Shown in pieces: positions 18,837 through 27,137 of a DNA stretch of 64,000 bases. Under the pieces are notes generated by a model, which was not told where the DNA came from, did no database searches, and saw nothing but the letters and a program-made list of their open reading frames with translations. Numbering within the stretch: position 1 is the first letter of the stretch; each line of letters starts with the position of its first letter. Location of the stretch: assembly GCF_903772925.1 (NCBI RefSeq), contig NZ_LR812090.1:4479902-4543901 (forward strand). Reading direction: 5' to 3'. Source of the stretch: Alteromonas macleodii (GTDB lineage: Bacteria > Pseudomonadota > Gammaproteobacteria > Enterobacterales > Alteromonadaceae). A program made the position numbers and the translations under genes.

Positions 18837-19652
18837 ATGAAAAAGTTAGCCCAATATGTGTTAGCCGCAACACTTGGTGTAACAGCAACCTACGCCAGTG
18901 CCGATGCTATTTCTGACGCCGCGATGAGCGATATCCGCTCTGCTAGTGCCAAAGTGCGCGACGAGTATCGCAACCCTCAGCAAACACTACGCTTTTTTGG
19001 CCTACAGCCAGACATGACCGTCGTTGAAATTTCGCCAGGTGGCGGCTGGTATGCCGACATTCTTTATTCTGTTGTAAAAGATGACGGAAAATACGTTGCC
19101 GCCCACTTTTATGTGGACGATGAAACCAGCGGCTACTACAAAAAGTCGGTGGAAGGCTTTAAAGAAAAGATGAAGCCGGGCATGAAGTATGAAGGTGCTG
19201 AACTTACTGCATTCGACCCTATGAAAGCGCTAGATATTAGCGAAGCGGGTAGCGCTGATATGGTGCTGACCTTTCGCAACGTACACAACTGGTATATGCG
19301 TCACGGTGACGAGGGTATCGACAATGCATTCGGCGCGTTCTTTAAAGCGCTTAAGCCAGGTGGCGTACTGGGCGTAGTGGAACATGAGCTACCTGAAAGT
19401 GCAGATGATGAAGCGATGAAGAAAAGTGGCTACATGAAGCGTTCTTACGTTGTAGCTGCCGCAGAAAAAGCAGGTTTTGTACTTGAAGCAAGTAGCGATG
19501 TAAACGCAAACCCAATGGATACTGCAGACCACCCGAAAGGTGTATGGACGCTACCTCCTCGCTTGGCGTTAGACGACCAAGATCGTGAAAAGTACATGGC
19601 GATTGGCGAGAGCAATCGCATGACGCTAAAATTCACCAAACCAAAATCATAA
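18837..19652 (+). CDS. Exported SAM-methyltransferase-like protein
   Basis: A 271-residue protein with a clear signal peptide (LAQYVLAATLGVTATYASA) followed by a class I methyltransferase-like fold. The motif I region is VVEISPGGGWYADIL; LKPGGVLGVVEHE corresponds to the strand after the active site. SAM is not thought to occur in the periplasm, so the protein may have another ligand or no methyl transfer activity. Similar exported proteins are seen in other proteobacteria, but their role is unknown to me. It lies 27 bp upstream of purD, suggesting co-transcription, and follows the purH terminator. Confidence 0.75.
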   Translation: MKKLAQYVLAATLGVTATYASADAISDAAMSDIRSASAKVRDEYRNPQQTLRFFGLQPDMTVVEISPGGGWYADILYSVVKDDGKYVAAHFYVDDETSGYYKKSVEGFKEKMKPGMKYEGAELTAFDPMKALDISEAGSADMVLTFRNVHNWYMRHGDEGIDNAFGAFFKALKPGGVLGVVEHELPESADDEAMKKSGYMKRSYVVAAAEKAGFVLEASSDVNANPMDTADHPKGVWTLPPRLALDDQDREKYMAIGESNRMTLKFTKPKS

Positions 19653-19679
19653 TATTAAACACTCAAAACGGAACAGTTA

Positions 19680-20969
19680 ATGAACGTACTTGTAATTGGC
19701 GGCGGTGGCCGCGAACACGCGCTAGCGTTTAAAGCAGCGCAGTCTTCTGATGTTTCAACAGTATTTGTAGCACCTGGTAATGCGGGTACCGCTACAGAGC
19801 CTAAGCTTGAGAACGTAGCTATTGATGTTAACGACATCGCAGGCTTAGTTTCTTTTGCTCAAGGTAACGATGTTGAGCTTACTATTGTAGGCCCAGAAGC
19901 GCCGCTAGTTGCAGGTGTGGTAGATGCGTTCACTAACGCGGGTTTAATGATATTTGGTCCTACTCAAGCTGCAGCGCAGCTTGAGGGCTCAAAAGCTTTT
20001 ACCAAAGATTTTTTAGCTCGCCACAATATTCCTACGGCTGAGTATCAAAACTTCACCGAAATTGACCCGGCTATTGCCTATGTCCGCGAAAAAGGCGCGC
20101 CTATCGTAGTAAAAGCTGACGGTCTAGCTGCCGGTAAAGGTGTTATCGTTGCGATGACCCTTGAAGAAGCTGAAGATGCTATTCGCGATATGCTAGCGGG
20201 CAATGCCTTTGGCGAAGCTGGCAGCCGCGTAGTTATTGAAGAGTTTCTAGACGGTGAAGAAGCGTCGTTTATTGTGATGGTAGACGGTAAGAACGTACTT
20301 CCTTTTGCCACCAGCCAAGACCATAAACGTGCGGCTGACGGTGATAAAGGGCCAAACACAGGTGGTATGGGTGCTTATTCTCCTGCTCCGGTTGTTACGC
20401 AAGACATTCACGACCGCATTATGCAGGAAGTGATCATGCCGACGGTTGATGGCATGGCCGCTGAAGGTAACGACTATGTTGGCTTTTTATATGCGGGCCT
20501 AATGATTATGCCCGACGGTACACCAAAGGTAATCGAGTACAACTGCCGCTTTGGCGATCCGGAAACCCAGCCAATCATGCTGCGCTTAAAGTCTGACTTG
20601 GTTCCACTTTGCCAAGCAGCGTGTAAAGGCGAGCTTGCGGGCAAAACCATTGAGTTTGATGAGCGCGCGTCGGTAGGTGTTGTGCTAGCTGCAGGCGGCT
20701 ACCCAGGCAGCTACGACAAGGGTGACGTGATTACCGGTTTCGAAGAAGCCGCTAAACTTGAAGGAAAGGTTTTCCACGCTGGTACTGCTCTTCAAGACGG
20801 TGACGTTGTTACCGCAGGTGGTCGTGTGCTCTGTGCTACTGCTTTGGGAAACAATGTTACCGAAGCTCAGCAAAAAGCGTACGAATTGCTTAAGACCATT
20901 CAGTTTAAAGATGTGTACTATCGTACTGATATTGCACACCGTGCAATTGCGCGCGAAGCTGAGGCTTAA
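19680..20969 (+). CDS. purD: Phosphoribosylamine-glycine ligase (GAR synthetase)
   Basis: ATP-grasp enzyme that joins glycine to phosphoribosylamine in purine synthesis. The 429 residues match the family, with VLVIGGGGREHAL at the N-terminus, IVVKADGLAAGKGVIVA near residue 145, the signature RFGDPETQP near residue 290, and VVLAAGGYPG later. A strong hairpin terminator follows. The neighbouring purH belongs to the same pathway. Confidence 0.97.
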   Translation: MNVLVIGGGGREHALAFKAAQSSDVSTVFVAPGNAGTATEPKLENVAIDVNDIAGLVSFAQGNDVELTIVGPEAPLVAGVVDAFTNAGLMIFGPTQAAAQLEGSKAFTKDFLARHNIPTAEYQNFTEIDPAIAYVREKGAPIVVKADGLAAGKGVIVAMTLEEAEDAIRDMLAGNAFGEAGSRVVIEEFLDGEEASFIVMVDGKNVLPFATSQDHKRAADGDKGPNTGGMGAYSPAPVVTQDIHDRIMQEVIMPTVDGMAAEGNDYVGFLYAGLMIMPDGTPKVIEYNCRFGDPETQPIMLRLKSDLVPLCQAACKGELAGKTIEFDERASVGVVLAAGGYPGSYDKGDVITGFEEAAKLEGKVFHAGTALQDGDVVTAGGRVLCATALGNNVTEAQQKAYELLKTIQFKDVYYRTDIAHRAIAREAEA

Positions 20970-20999
20970 TAAGCGACGCACATAACACAAACATTAAAG

Positions 21000-21022
21000 A
21001 CGCGGCGTAAGCCGCGTTTTTT
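21000..21022 (+). terminator. Intrinsic terminator after purD
   Basis: Stem ACGCGGC/GCCGCGT with a GTAA tetraloop, followed by TTTTT. Confidence 0.9.
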
Positions 21023-21045
21023 ATATCGCCTATTTTTTTGACTCT

Positions 21046-21102
21046 CTTACCTAACGCTCACGCCAGACTCTCACTTAACGCTCACATAACTATCACTTAA
21101 CG
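21046..21102. promoter_or_regulatory. 11-bp-phased direct repeats, probable PhoB-type binding array
   Basis: Three contiguous 11-mers CTCACTTAACG, CTCACATAACT and ATCACTTAACG (21070-21102) are preceded, after a 2-bp gap, by two weaker ones, CTTACCTAACG and CTCACGCCAGA (21046-21067). Direct repeats at 11-bp spacing are the layout of PhoB/OmpR-family response-regulator sites; the TCAC core followed by an A/T-rich part resembles the Pho box (TGTCAY plus four A/T). A -10-like TATACT lies at 21137-21142 with no good -35, as expected for an activated promoter. The downstream genes encode a porin-like and a PstS-like protein. Confidence 0.5.
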
Positions 21103-21177
21103 GGTCAAAAAGACGCAACTTTTTACTTTGACCGTCTATACTTGAACGAAATCAAAGTACAAAAGAATTCATGGTGA

Positions 21178-22374
21178 ATGAAAACCCTTTACATAATGGC
21201 AATATGCCTAGCATGCTTTACCTGTGCGGCAGAGAGTAGCGAAACACTTTCTGACTCAATAGGTATTAGTGGCTTTGCTAGGGTTGTTGGAGGACAGCTA
21301 GACACGAGCGAAGCTGAATTCCAAGGCTATTCAAATGATTTTAGCTTTTCTGAACAGTCCTTATTCGCGTTACAAGCGGACTTAAGCATTAGTGAAAAAC
21401 TTAAACTGTCCGCCCAATTACTTGGGCATTCTAATGACGATAGAGATTCAGGTCTTGAATGGCTTTATCTAACGTATAACGCAAACTCCAATTGGAGCTT
21501 TAAGTTAGGCAAATTGAGAACCCCATTTTTTCGCTATAGCGACGTACTTGACGTGGGTTTTGCTTACCCCTGGATTACGCCTCCCGAACAGGTTTACGGC
21601 GGTTTCTTATTTTCAAACTATGAGGGACTTAGCGCAACGTATCGCATTCACTTCAATAAATTAAATGTAGAAATTGAAGCTTATTACGGAACTTATGATG
21701 GTACTTTTGACCGTGCAGGTGAAGAAACAGCCATTGAAGTAAACGATATTCGGGGTCTTATATTAGGCATATCAAAGGGTGGCTTTCGCGCGCGGGCTTC
21801 AGCCATAGTGTCGTCTGACTTCTTCGCAGACATCCCTGGCTTTCAAGACTTTGCTACACTCTTGGAGCTTGCGGGGTACACAGAAAACGCAGACGTTTTC
21901 CGATTTGACTCGGACGCGGTTGCGTATCAAGCAAGCCTTCAATACGACTCTCTCGATTATTTTGTTTACTCTGAAGTTATTAAAATTGAATCAGATTTAA
22001 TCAGTGTTCCCGAAGTTAATGCATACTACCTGACTCTTGGATATCACTTTGATGAGTTTCAAATATTTACTACTATTGCTTCTGCAAATAGCAGCAATGA
22101 TGTTCCAACAAATCAAATTCCGAAGGGACAATCACCACAACTCACTTCATTGTCTTTTGCCTATGACGCAATAGTCGATAGTCTTCCGCGCTATGACCTT
22201 GATTCACTTTCAGTAGGGCTTCGCTGGGACTTTAGACACAACATGTCTGCCAAAGCTGAGGTAACTTGGTTAAGTGGTGAGGAGGGGCAGAACTCATTTT
22301 ACTCAGAAATTAAAAACCCGGCTTTTGATAGAAATGCGGTACTCACCCAATTTGCACTAGAGTGGGTGTTTTAA
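21178..22374 (+). CDS. Porin-like outer-membrane beta-barrel protein
   Basis: A 398-residue exported protein. After a signal peptide (IMAICLACFTCAAE) come many alternating strands ending in a typical outer-membrane terminus, LTQFALEWVF, with terminal Phe. GSmall-motif features such as GISGFARVVGG, SFKLGKLRTPFFRYSD and GLRWDFRHNMSAKAEVTW are porin-like. The stop overlaps the start of a PstS-like gene (TAATG), so the two are coupled and probably act together in uptake or sensing of an anion, perhaps phosphate. That role is inferred from the partner and the upstream repeats. Confidence 0.7.
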   Translation: MKTLYIMAICLACFTCAAESSETLSDSIGISGFARVVGGQLDTSEAEFQGYSNDFSFSEQSLFALQADLSISEKLKLSAQLLGHSNDDRDSGLEWLYLTYNANSNWSFKLGKLRTPFFRYSDVLDVGFAYPWITPPEQVYGGFLFSNYEGLSATYRIHFNKLNVEIEAYYGTYDGTFDRAGEETAIEVNDIRGLILGISKGGFRARASAIVSSDFFADIPGFQDFATLLELAGYTENADVFRFDSDAVAYQASLQYDSLDYFVYSEVIKIESDLISVPEVNAYYLTLGYHFDEFQIFTTIASANSSNDVPTNQIPKGQSPQLTSLSFAYDAIVDSLPRYDLDSLSVGLRWDFRHNMSAKAEVTWLSGEEGQNSFYSEIKNPAFDRNAVLTQFALEWVF

Positions 22375-22790
22375 TGAAAATTCACTCGCTATTGTTTGCC
22401 ATTCTCTTTGCCATGTTTGCTTCATTCGCAAGGTGCGAAGAAGTCATCATTGTTGCTAACTTGGAAGCACAAGACGCTCCAACTGAAAAATGGCAAATTC
22501 GAGACATCTTTATGGGAAATTCTTCTGACTGGGATATAGAGCCTGTTGGATTGCGACCACCCAATACCGCTAGGACAATATTCAATACTAAGTTTATTGC
22601 GCTTACAGAGTCCCGCATTCAGGGGTATTGGGCGCAAATGCGCTTTAGTGGAAGAAAAACCCCACCAAAAGAGTTTCGTTCTCAAGAAGAAGCGATGGAA
22701 TATGTACTAAACAATAAAAACTCGATGACGTATGTTTTATCGACCACCGAAGTCCCCCAAGGCCTTGTTATTTTGTTTAAAGAACAGTAG
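22374..22790 (+). CDS. Small PstS-like periplasmic binding protein
   Basis: A 138-residue exported protein. After a signal peptide (to about residue 22, before EEVIIV) it resembles the short, single-lobe PstS-like proteins: QIRDIFMGNSSDW, LRPPNTARTIFNTKF, IQGYWAQMRFSGRKTPP and a C-terminal region where relatives usually have GxIGYV but this one has MTYVL. Full-length PstS is more than twice as long, and no Pst permease genes are nearby. ATG at 22374 overlaps the porin-like gene's stop; an upstream in-frame GTG at 22362 is less likely. Confidence 0.7.
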   Translation: MKIHSLLFAILFAMFASFARCEEVIIVANLEAQDAPTEKWQIRDIFMGNSSDWDIEPVGLRPPNTARTIFNTKFIALTESRIQGYWAQMRFSGRKTPPKEFRSQEEAMEYVLNNKNSMTYVLSTTEVPQGLVILFKEQ

Positions 22791-22939
22791 CCACCTTCGG
22801 CTTTGGCTCTCGGTAGTTCGATAATTGAATATGTGAGCATCCACAGCCAGTGGTTCGGCTTTATCTTATAGCAATGCACTGGCCGGAGGGAGCGCGCAAA
22901 CTCCTTTTTAAGACCCAAAAGCCTTGATTAACGTCTTCA

Positions 22940-23701
22940 CTACTTCGCTAAAGTCACTTTCCCAAACACAGACGCATCCTTAAACCCTAGGTTTTTATCG
23001 CCATTTACGGGGGTAATCTCATGAGAGCCTAAAAAGTGTTCTCTGTCACCGCCATCGGCATCACAGTAGGCCAGCATAAAGCCCAGAGCCATATCTTCTT
23101 TTAAGGTTAATGGTGAGTTGTCTTTTCCATGCTGATAACTATCGTCAAATACACGCACAGCCGCTTCCCAATAAATCTTATGGGGCGCCGATATATCTCG
23201 CTGCCATTTGTTTTCAACATGGTTGTTATACAGCTGCGGCACAGCTTCACCCGCTTCATTCGGACCAATATCAACAACCTGGTTGTCTAGCGCTAGGTGA
23301 TAAGCGAACGCGTTGTAGTTATTAAAGTGATCGCCACCAGAGGCATCCGCATCAATAAAGATTTCTAGGCAATCATCATCCCAATATCGCTCAAGCGGGT
23401 TGGCATAGGTATCAGAGAGGTGGTCGTCTTCTATTTCTGCTAAAAGGTACAACGCCTTTTTATCCCAGCGTAGTTTATATCTACCAGAAAAGTCACTGGG
23501 CTCGGGATTGGTGCCCCACATCAGCGAGGTCATTTCGTGCCAATCACCTCCTTTCCATGCAGCATCATTTGCTACGCCATCTATAACGGGTGCATTCGCG
23601 GTAAACATAACAGTGTCTGGCTTCGCCTGTGCTGCTGGGACAAGCATAGTGACAAGTAGTGTAGAGGTGAATGCTGATACTAGGGGTTTAGTACTTTTCA
23701 A
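22940..23701 (-). CDS. Exported CBM9-like carbohydrate-binding protein
   Basis: A 253-residue protein with a signal peptide (VSAFTSTLLVTMLVPAAQA) and a domain like carbohydrate-binding family 9: DGVANDAAWKGGDWHEM near the N-terminus, RWDKKALYLLAEIEDDH, and DDDCLEIFIDADASGG. Related proteins bind sugars or sit beside sugar-degrading enzymes, but none are adjacent here. The ligand is unknown. It is transcribed alone and convergent with the PstS-like gene. Confidence 0.75.
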   Translation of the reverse strand: MKSTKPLVSAFTSTLLVTMLVPAAQAKPDTVMFTANAPVIDGVANDAAWKGGDWHEMTSLMWGTNPEPSDFSGRYKLRWDKKALYLLAEIEDDHLSDTYANPLERYWDDDCLEIFIDADASGGDHFNNYNAFAYHLALDNQVVDIGPNEAGEAVPQLYNNHVENKWQRDISAPHKIYWEAAVRVFDDSYQHGKDNSPLTLKEDMALGFMLAYCDADGGDREHFLGSHEITPVNGDKNLGFKDASVFGKVTLAK

Positions 23702-24031
23702 TTGAATACGCTCTCAGTTTGCCTTCCTGACGTTTAAACTAACATGTTTTGAGCCCTACTGCGTTTGAAAAGCTGCACAGCAACGCCTCTCCTTGTCAGA
23801 AGCATGACATCCATCATTTAGAACACGTAAGAAGGTTACTTGATTTAGATGAAGAAAAAGCGAAATTAATAATGCGTTTGTTGCAGCATCATCATAAGCT
23901 CGATCGTTGATTACGCGCAGGCTCCCGCCAAAACACATGACATAAATAGACAGTGCGTGCCTGGTCGCCCCCTTGATTCTTGACGCGCATCAGCTTATAA
24001 CTAGTACCCGTCATTTCTAAAAAGAATTCCT
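23702..24031. other. Intergenic region before prkB
   Basis: About 330 bp between divergent genes. The left end should contain the promoter of the CBM9-like gene and the right end that of prkB. The middle has an open frame of 53 codons from TTG 23749 to TGA 23910 on the plus strand whose product would be a charged, His-rich helix; it lacks a ribosome binding site and is not called as a gene. Confidence 0.4.
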
Positions 24032-24937
24032 ATGTCTGTCAAACACCCTATTATTGCTATAACAGGTTCTTCTGGCGCGGGTACAACTACCACGACCAAT
24101 GCTATTCGCCATATTTTCAGGAACTTAAATGTTAATGCTGCAGTAGTTGGTGGTGATAGCTTCCATCGTTTCACTCGCCCAGAAATGGAAGTAGAAATTC
24201 GTAAAGCTCAAGAGCAAGGTAGACATATCAGCTATTTTGGTCCTAAAGCCAACGACTTTGAACTGCTGGAAACGCTTTTTAGAGAATATGGTAGTTCGGG
24301 TACGGGGCAGTTTAGGCAATACCTTCACACCTTTGATGAAGCCGTTCCTTTTAACCAGATGCCGGGAACCTTCACACCGTGGCAAGATTTACCTCAAAAC
24401 ACCGATTTGCTGTTTTATGAAGGTTTACATGGCGGAGTTAAGACTGAAGAAAATGACGTCGCAAAGCACGTAGACTTGCTGGTTGGCATGGTGCCAATTG
24501 TAAACTTAGAATGGATTCAAAAAATTGTGCGCGACACTACTGACCGCGGCCACTCTCGTGAAGCGGTGATGAGCAGTATTGTTCGCGGCCTAGACGATTA
24601 CTTCCACTATATTACGCCGCAGTTTTCTCGCACCCACGTTAATTTTCAGCGCGTCCCGACCGTTGATACCTCGAACCCGTTCAGCGCCAGAGAAATTCCA
24701 ACCCAAGATGAAAGCTTTGTTGTAGTTCGCTTCAGACGAGAAATGAAGAATGTCGATTATCCTTACTTGCTTCAAATGATTGACGGTTCATTTATGTCAC
24801 GTATTAATACGTTAGTTGTGCCGGGCGGTAAAATAGCACTGGCAATGGAGCTTATTCTTACGCCACTGCTTGAAGATATTTTAAATAAGAAGCGACGAGC
24901 CGGCCATCAAATGGATTGGCTTAGTACCGGCGAGTAG
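24032..24937 (+). CDS. prkB: Phosphoribulokinase-like protein PrkB
   Basis: A 301-residue P-loop kinase of the phosphoribulokinase family. The nucleotide loop is GSSGAGTTTTT near residue 12, with GGDSFHRF, YEGLHGG and RDTTDRGHSREAV also in place. True phosphoribulokinases make ribulose-1,5-bisphosphate for RuBisCO, but PrkB is common in gammaproteobacteria without carbon fixation and its physiological substrate is not settled. No Calvin-cycle gene occurs in the window. Confidence 0.9.
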   Translation: MSVKHPIIAITGSSGAGTTTTTNAIRHIFRNLNVNAAVVGGDSFHRFTRPEMEVEIRKAQEQGRHISYFGPKANDFELLETLFREYGSSGTGQFRQYLHTFDEAVPFNQMPGTFTPWQDLPQNTDLLFYEGLHGGVKTEENDVAKHVDLLVGMVPIVNLEWIQKIVRDTTDRGHSREAVMSSIVRGLDDYFHYITPQFSRTHVNFQRVPTVDTSNPFSAREIPTQDESFVVVRFRREMKNVDYPYLLQMIDGSFMSRINTLVVPGGKIALAMELILTPLLEDILNKKRRAGHQMDWLSTGE

Positions 24938-25031
24938 CTTCAAGCTGTATACACCACTTCTATAGGCATATATTTAAAACATTAAGTCGTAATGGCTATT
25001 CCCCTGCGTCAATCTAGGTTTATAACTGCTT

Positions 25032-25091
25032 AGCTTTTTTTGACTGAGCTTTTTTTAATTAAGCTTTTTAACTGGGTCTTTTAACCCAGTT
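25032..25091. repeat. Three 15-bp-spaced AGCTTTTT repeats and a hairpin
   Basis: AGCTTTTT begins at 25032, 25047 and 25062, a regular 15-bp spacing, followed directly by a stem AACTGGGT/ACCCAGTT (25070-25077, 25084-25091). All lie in the 5' region of the DUF2855 gene. The hairpin has no T-run after it, so it is not a standard terminator. Confidence 0.5.
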
Positions 25092-25113
25092 CTATGACCG
25101 TCGGGCACCTATT

Positions 25114-26244
25114 ATGACTACAGTTCAAAGCCAGCAAATTTGGATAGATCAGCAGAACCTTGCCAACACTAAAGTTGTTCACTGCGATATTAACGTAAGC
25201 GATTTACAGCAAGACGAAGTATTGCTTGAGACCGATACTTTCGGCTTTTCTGCCAATAACATCACCTACGCGGCATTGGGTTTTAAAATGGGCTACTGGG
25301 GCTTTTTTCCACCACAAAGTAATGACGATGGTATTAACTCAAACGGCTTTGGCATAGTACCCGTTTGGGGCTTTGCCACTGTCAAAGCGTCTTGTCATCC
25401 TGATATCAAAGAAGGCGAGAAGGTATTTGGTTACCTACCCATGGCGAGCCACTGGGTAATAAAGGCCGGAAAAGTCGCCCCACACGGGTTTTCAGACGTA
25501 CATGAAATGCGCAAAAGTATCAGCCCAGTTTACGACCAATACCTACGCTGTGCGGCGGACCCTGGCTACGACAAAGACCGTGAAGCATGGCAGCTAAATT
25601 TCAGACCCCTTTATATGACCTCGTTTGTGCTTGATGACTATGTTGCTGAGAAAGCAAAGGGTGAAATCTTACTGTTATCTAGCGCTTCAAGTAAAACCGC
25701 ACTAGGTACAGCGCAACTACTAAAAGATCAAAAATCGGCGCGAAACGCCAGCTATCAAGTGGTTGGGTTAACCTCTCAGTCTAATGTGGATATGGTCAAA
25801 GCATCGGGCTGCTACGATGCAGTGTATAGCTATGATGACCTATCTGCGCTTACAAGTGACAGTAGCGATTCGCGCTACTGGCTTCTTGATTTCGCAGCTA
25901 ACGGCACGCTAATCAATAACCTTAGCGAGCTGCTTGGCAATAGCTTAAGCGAGGTAACCTTAATTGGTGCAACAGATTGGAAAGCCGAAGAGAAGCCAAA
26001 CCCCAAACTGCTTAATGCAGAGATTTTCTTCGCACCAGCACGCGTAAAACTGCGCCAAGGGGAATGGGGACATGAGGCCTTTTTAGCAAAGTACGCGGGT
26101 GCATGGCAGCGCTTCGCCTTAAAAGTCAGCGATCAGTTCTTTGAACAGTCGCACCAGGGCACTAATGCTATAACACAGTTATATCTAAAGACACTTAACG
26201 GCTCGGCAAATACCAAAGCCCTTAATGTCGCCACTTTTGATTAG
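25114..26244 (+). CDS. DUF2855-family protein
   Basis: A 376-residue soluble protein of the DUF2855 family. The layout recalls medium-chain dehydrogenase/reductases: an N-terminal part with ETDTFGFSANNITYAALG and VWGFATV, and a nucleotide-binding-like half with LLLSSASSKTALGTAQLL and VVGLTSQSNVDMVKASGCYD. The usual catalytic zinc ligands are not evident. Activity is unknown. It follows prkB after 176 bp on the same strand. Confidence 0.8.
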   Translation: MTTVQSQQIWIDQQNLANTKVVHCDINVSDLQQDEVLLETDTFGFSANNITYAALGFKMGYWGFFPPQSNDDGINSNGFGIVPVWGFATVKASCHPDIKEGEKVFGYLPMASHWVIKAGKVAPHGFSDVHEMRKSISPVYDQYLRCAADPGYDKDREAWQLNFRPLYMTSFVLDDYVAEKAKGEILLLSSASSKTALGTAQLLKDQKSARNASYQVVGLTSQSNVDMVKASGCYDAVYSYDDLSALTSDSSDSRYWLLDFAANGTLINNLSELLGNSLSEVTLIGATDWKAEEKPNPKLLNAEIFFAPARVKLRQGEWGHEAFLAKYAGAWQRFALKVSDQFFEQSHQGTNAITQLYLKTLNGSANTKALNVATFD

Positions 26245-26382
26245 CGTTATATAGCATCATGGGTTATTGCCCGCTTTAGACACTATTTGTAACAAACATG
26301 CTCTATCTTTTACGCTTTTGTCGCTTTTGTATTTCACATCTTGTGGTTATAGTGAAACAAACGTAAAACAAAAGGTATGAGT

Positions 26383-27105
26383 ATGGGTCAGGAAACCTCT
26401 AAAATTCTCGTTGTCGATGATGACATGCGTCTGCGAAGCCTATTAGAGCGCTACTTGTTAGAACAAGGCTATCAAGTTCGCAGTGCCGCTAATGCAGAGC
26501 AAATGGATAGGTTGCTTGAGCGCGAGAATTTTCACCTTATGGTTTTAGATCTTATGCTACCAGGGGAAGATGGTTTATCTATTTGTCGCCGTCTGCGTCA
26601 GCAAGAAAACGACATGCCCATTATAATGCTTACCGCAAAGGGCGATGAAGTTGACCGCATTATTGGCCTTGAAATGGGCGCAGATGATTATTTGCCAAAG
26701 CCATTTAACCCGCGCGAGCTTTTAGCCCGCGCTAAAGCAGTATTGCGCAGACGCAGCAGCGAAGCGCCGGGCGCGCCGTCTAAAGACGTGCAAATTGTGG
26801 AGTTTGGCAATTATAAACTTAATCTCGCCACCCGTGAGATGACAGCGGGCGATACGCCGTTGACTCTGACAAGCGGCGAGTTTGCAGTATTAAAGTCTTT
26901 GGTTACTCACCCCCGCGAGCCTTTGTCACGAGACAAATTGATGAACTTAGCGCGAGGCCGAGACTATAGCGCCCTAGAACGCAGTATTGATGTTCAAGTT
27001 TCTCGCCTGCGTAGAATGCTTGAAGATGATCCAGCCAACCCGCGCTACATTCAAACCGTATGGGGTTTGGGCTATGTTTTTGTCCCAGATGGCGAGCAAG
27101 TTTAA
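26383..27105 (+). CDS. ompR: Response regulator OmpR
   Basis: Osmotic and envelope response regulator that controls porin genes in enterobacteria. In 240 residues the receiver domain has [12 protein letters not shown], the phospho-acceptor Asp in [12 protein letters not shown] (about residue 55) and LTAKG with the switch Lys; the C-terminal winged helix includes [12 protein letters not shown] and [18 protein letters not shown] at 26383 is preferred to 26377 because AAGG is then 7 nt away. envZ follows after 32 bp. Confidence 0.95.
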   Translation: MGQETSKILVVDDDMRLRSLLERYLLEQGYQVRSAANAEQMDRLLERENFHLMVLDLMLPGEDGLSICRRLRQQENDMPIIMLTAKGDEVDRIIGLEMGADDYLPKPFNPRELLARAKAVLRRRSSEAPGAPSKDVQIVEFGNYKLNLATREMTAGDTPLTLTSGEFAVLKSLVTHPREPLSRDKLMNLARGRDYSALERSIDVQVSRLRRMLEDDPANPRYIQTVWGLGYVFVPDGEQV

Positions 27106-27137
27106 CCACCTATGAGCAATACAGCAGACGGTGCGCT

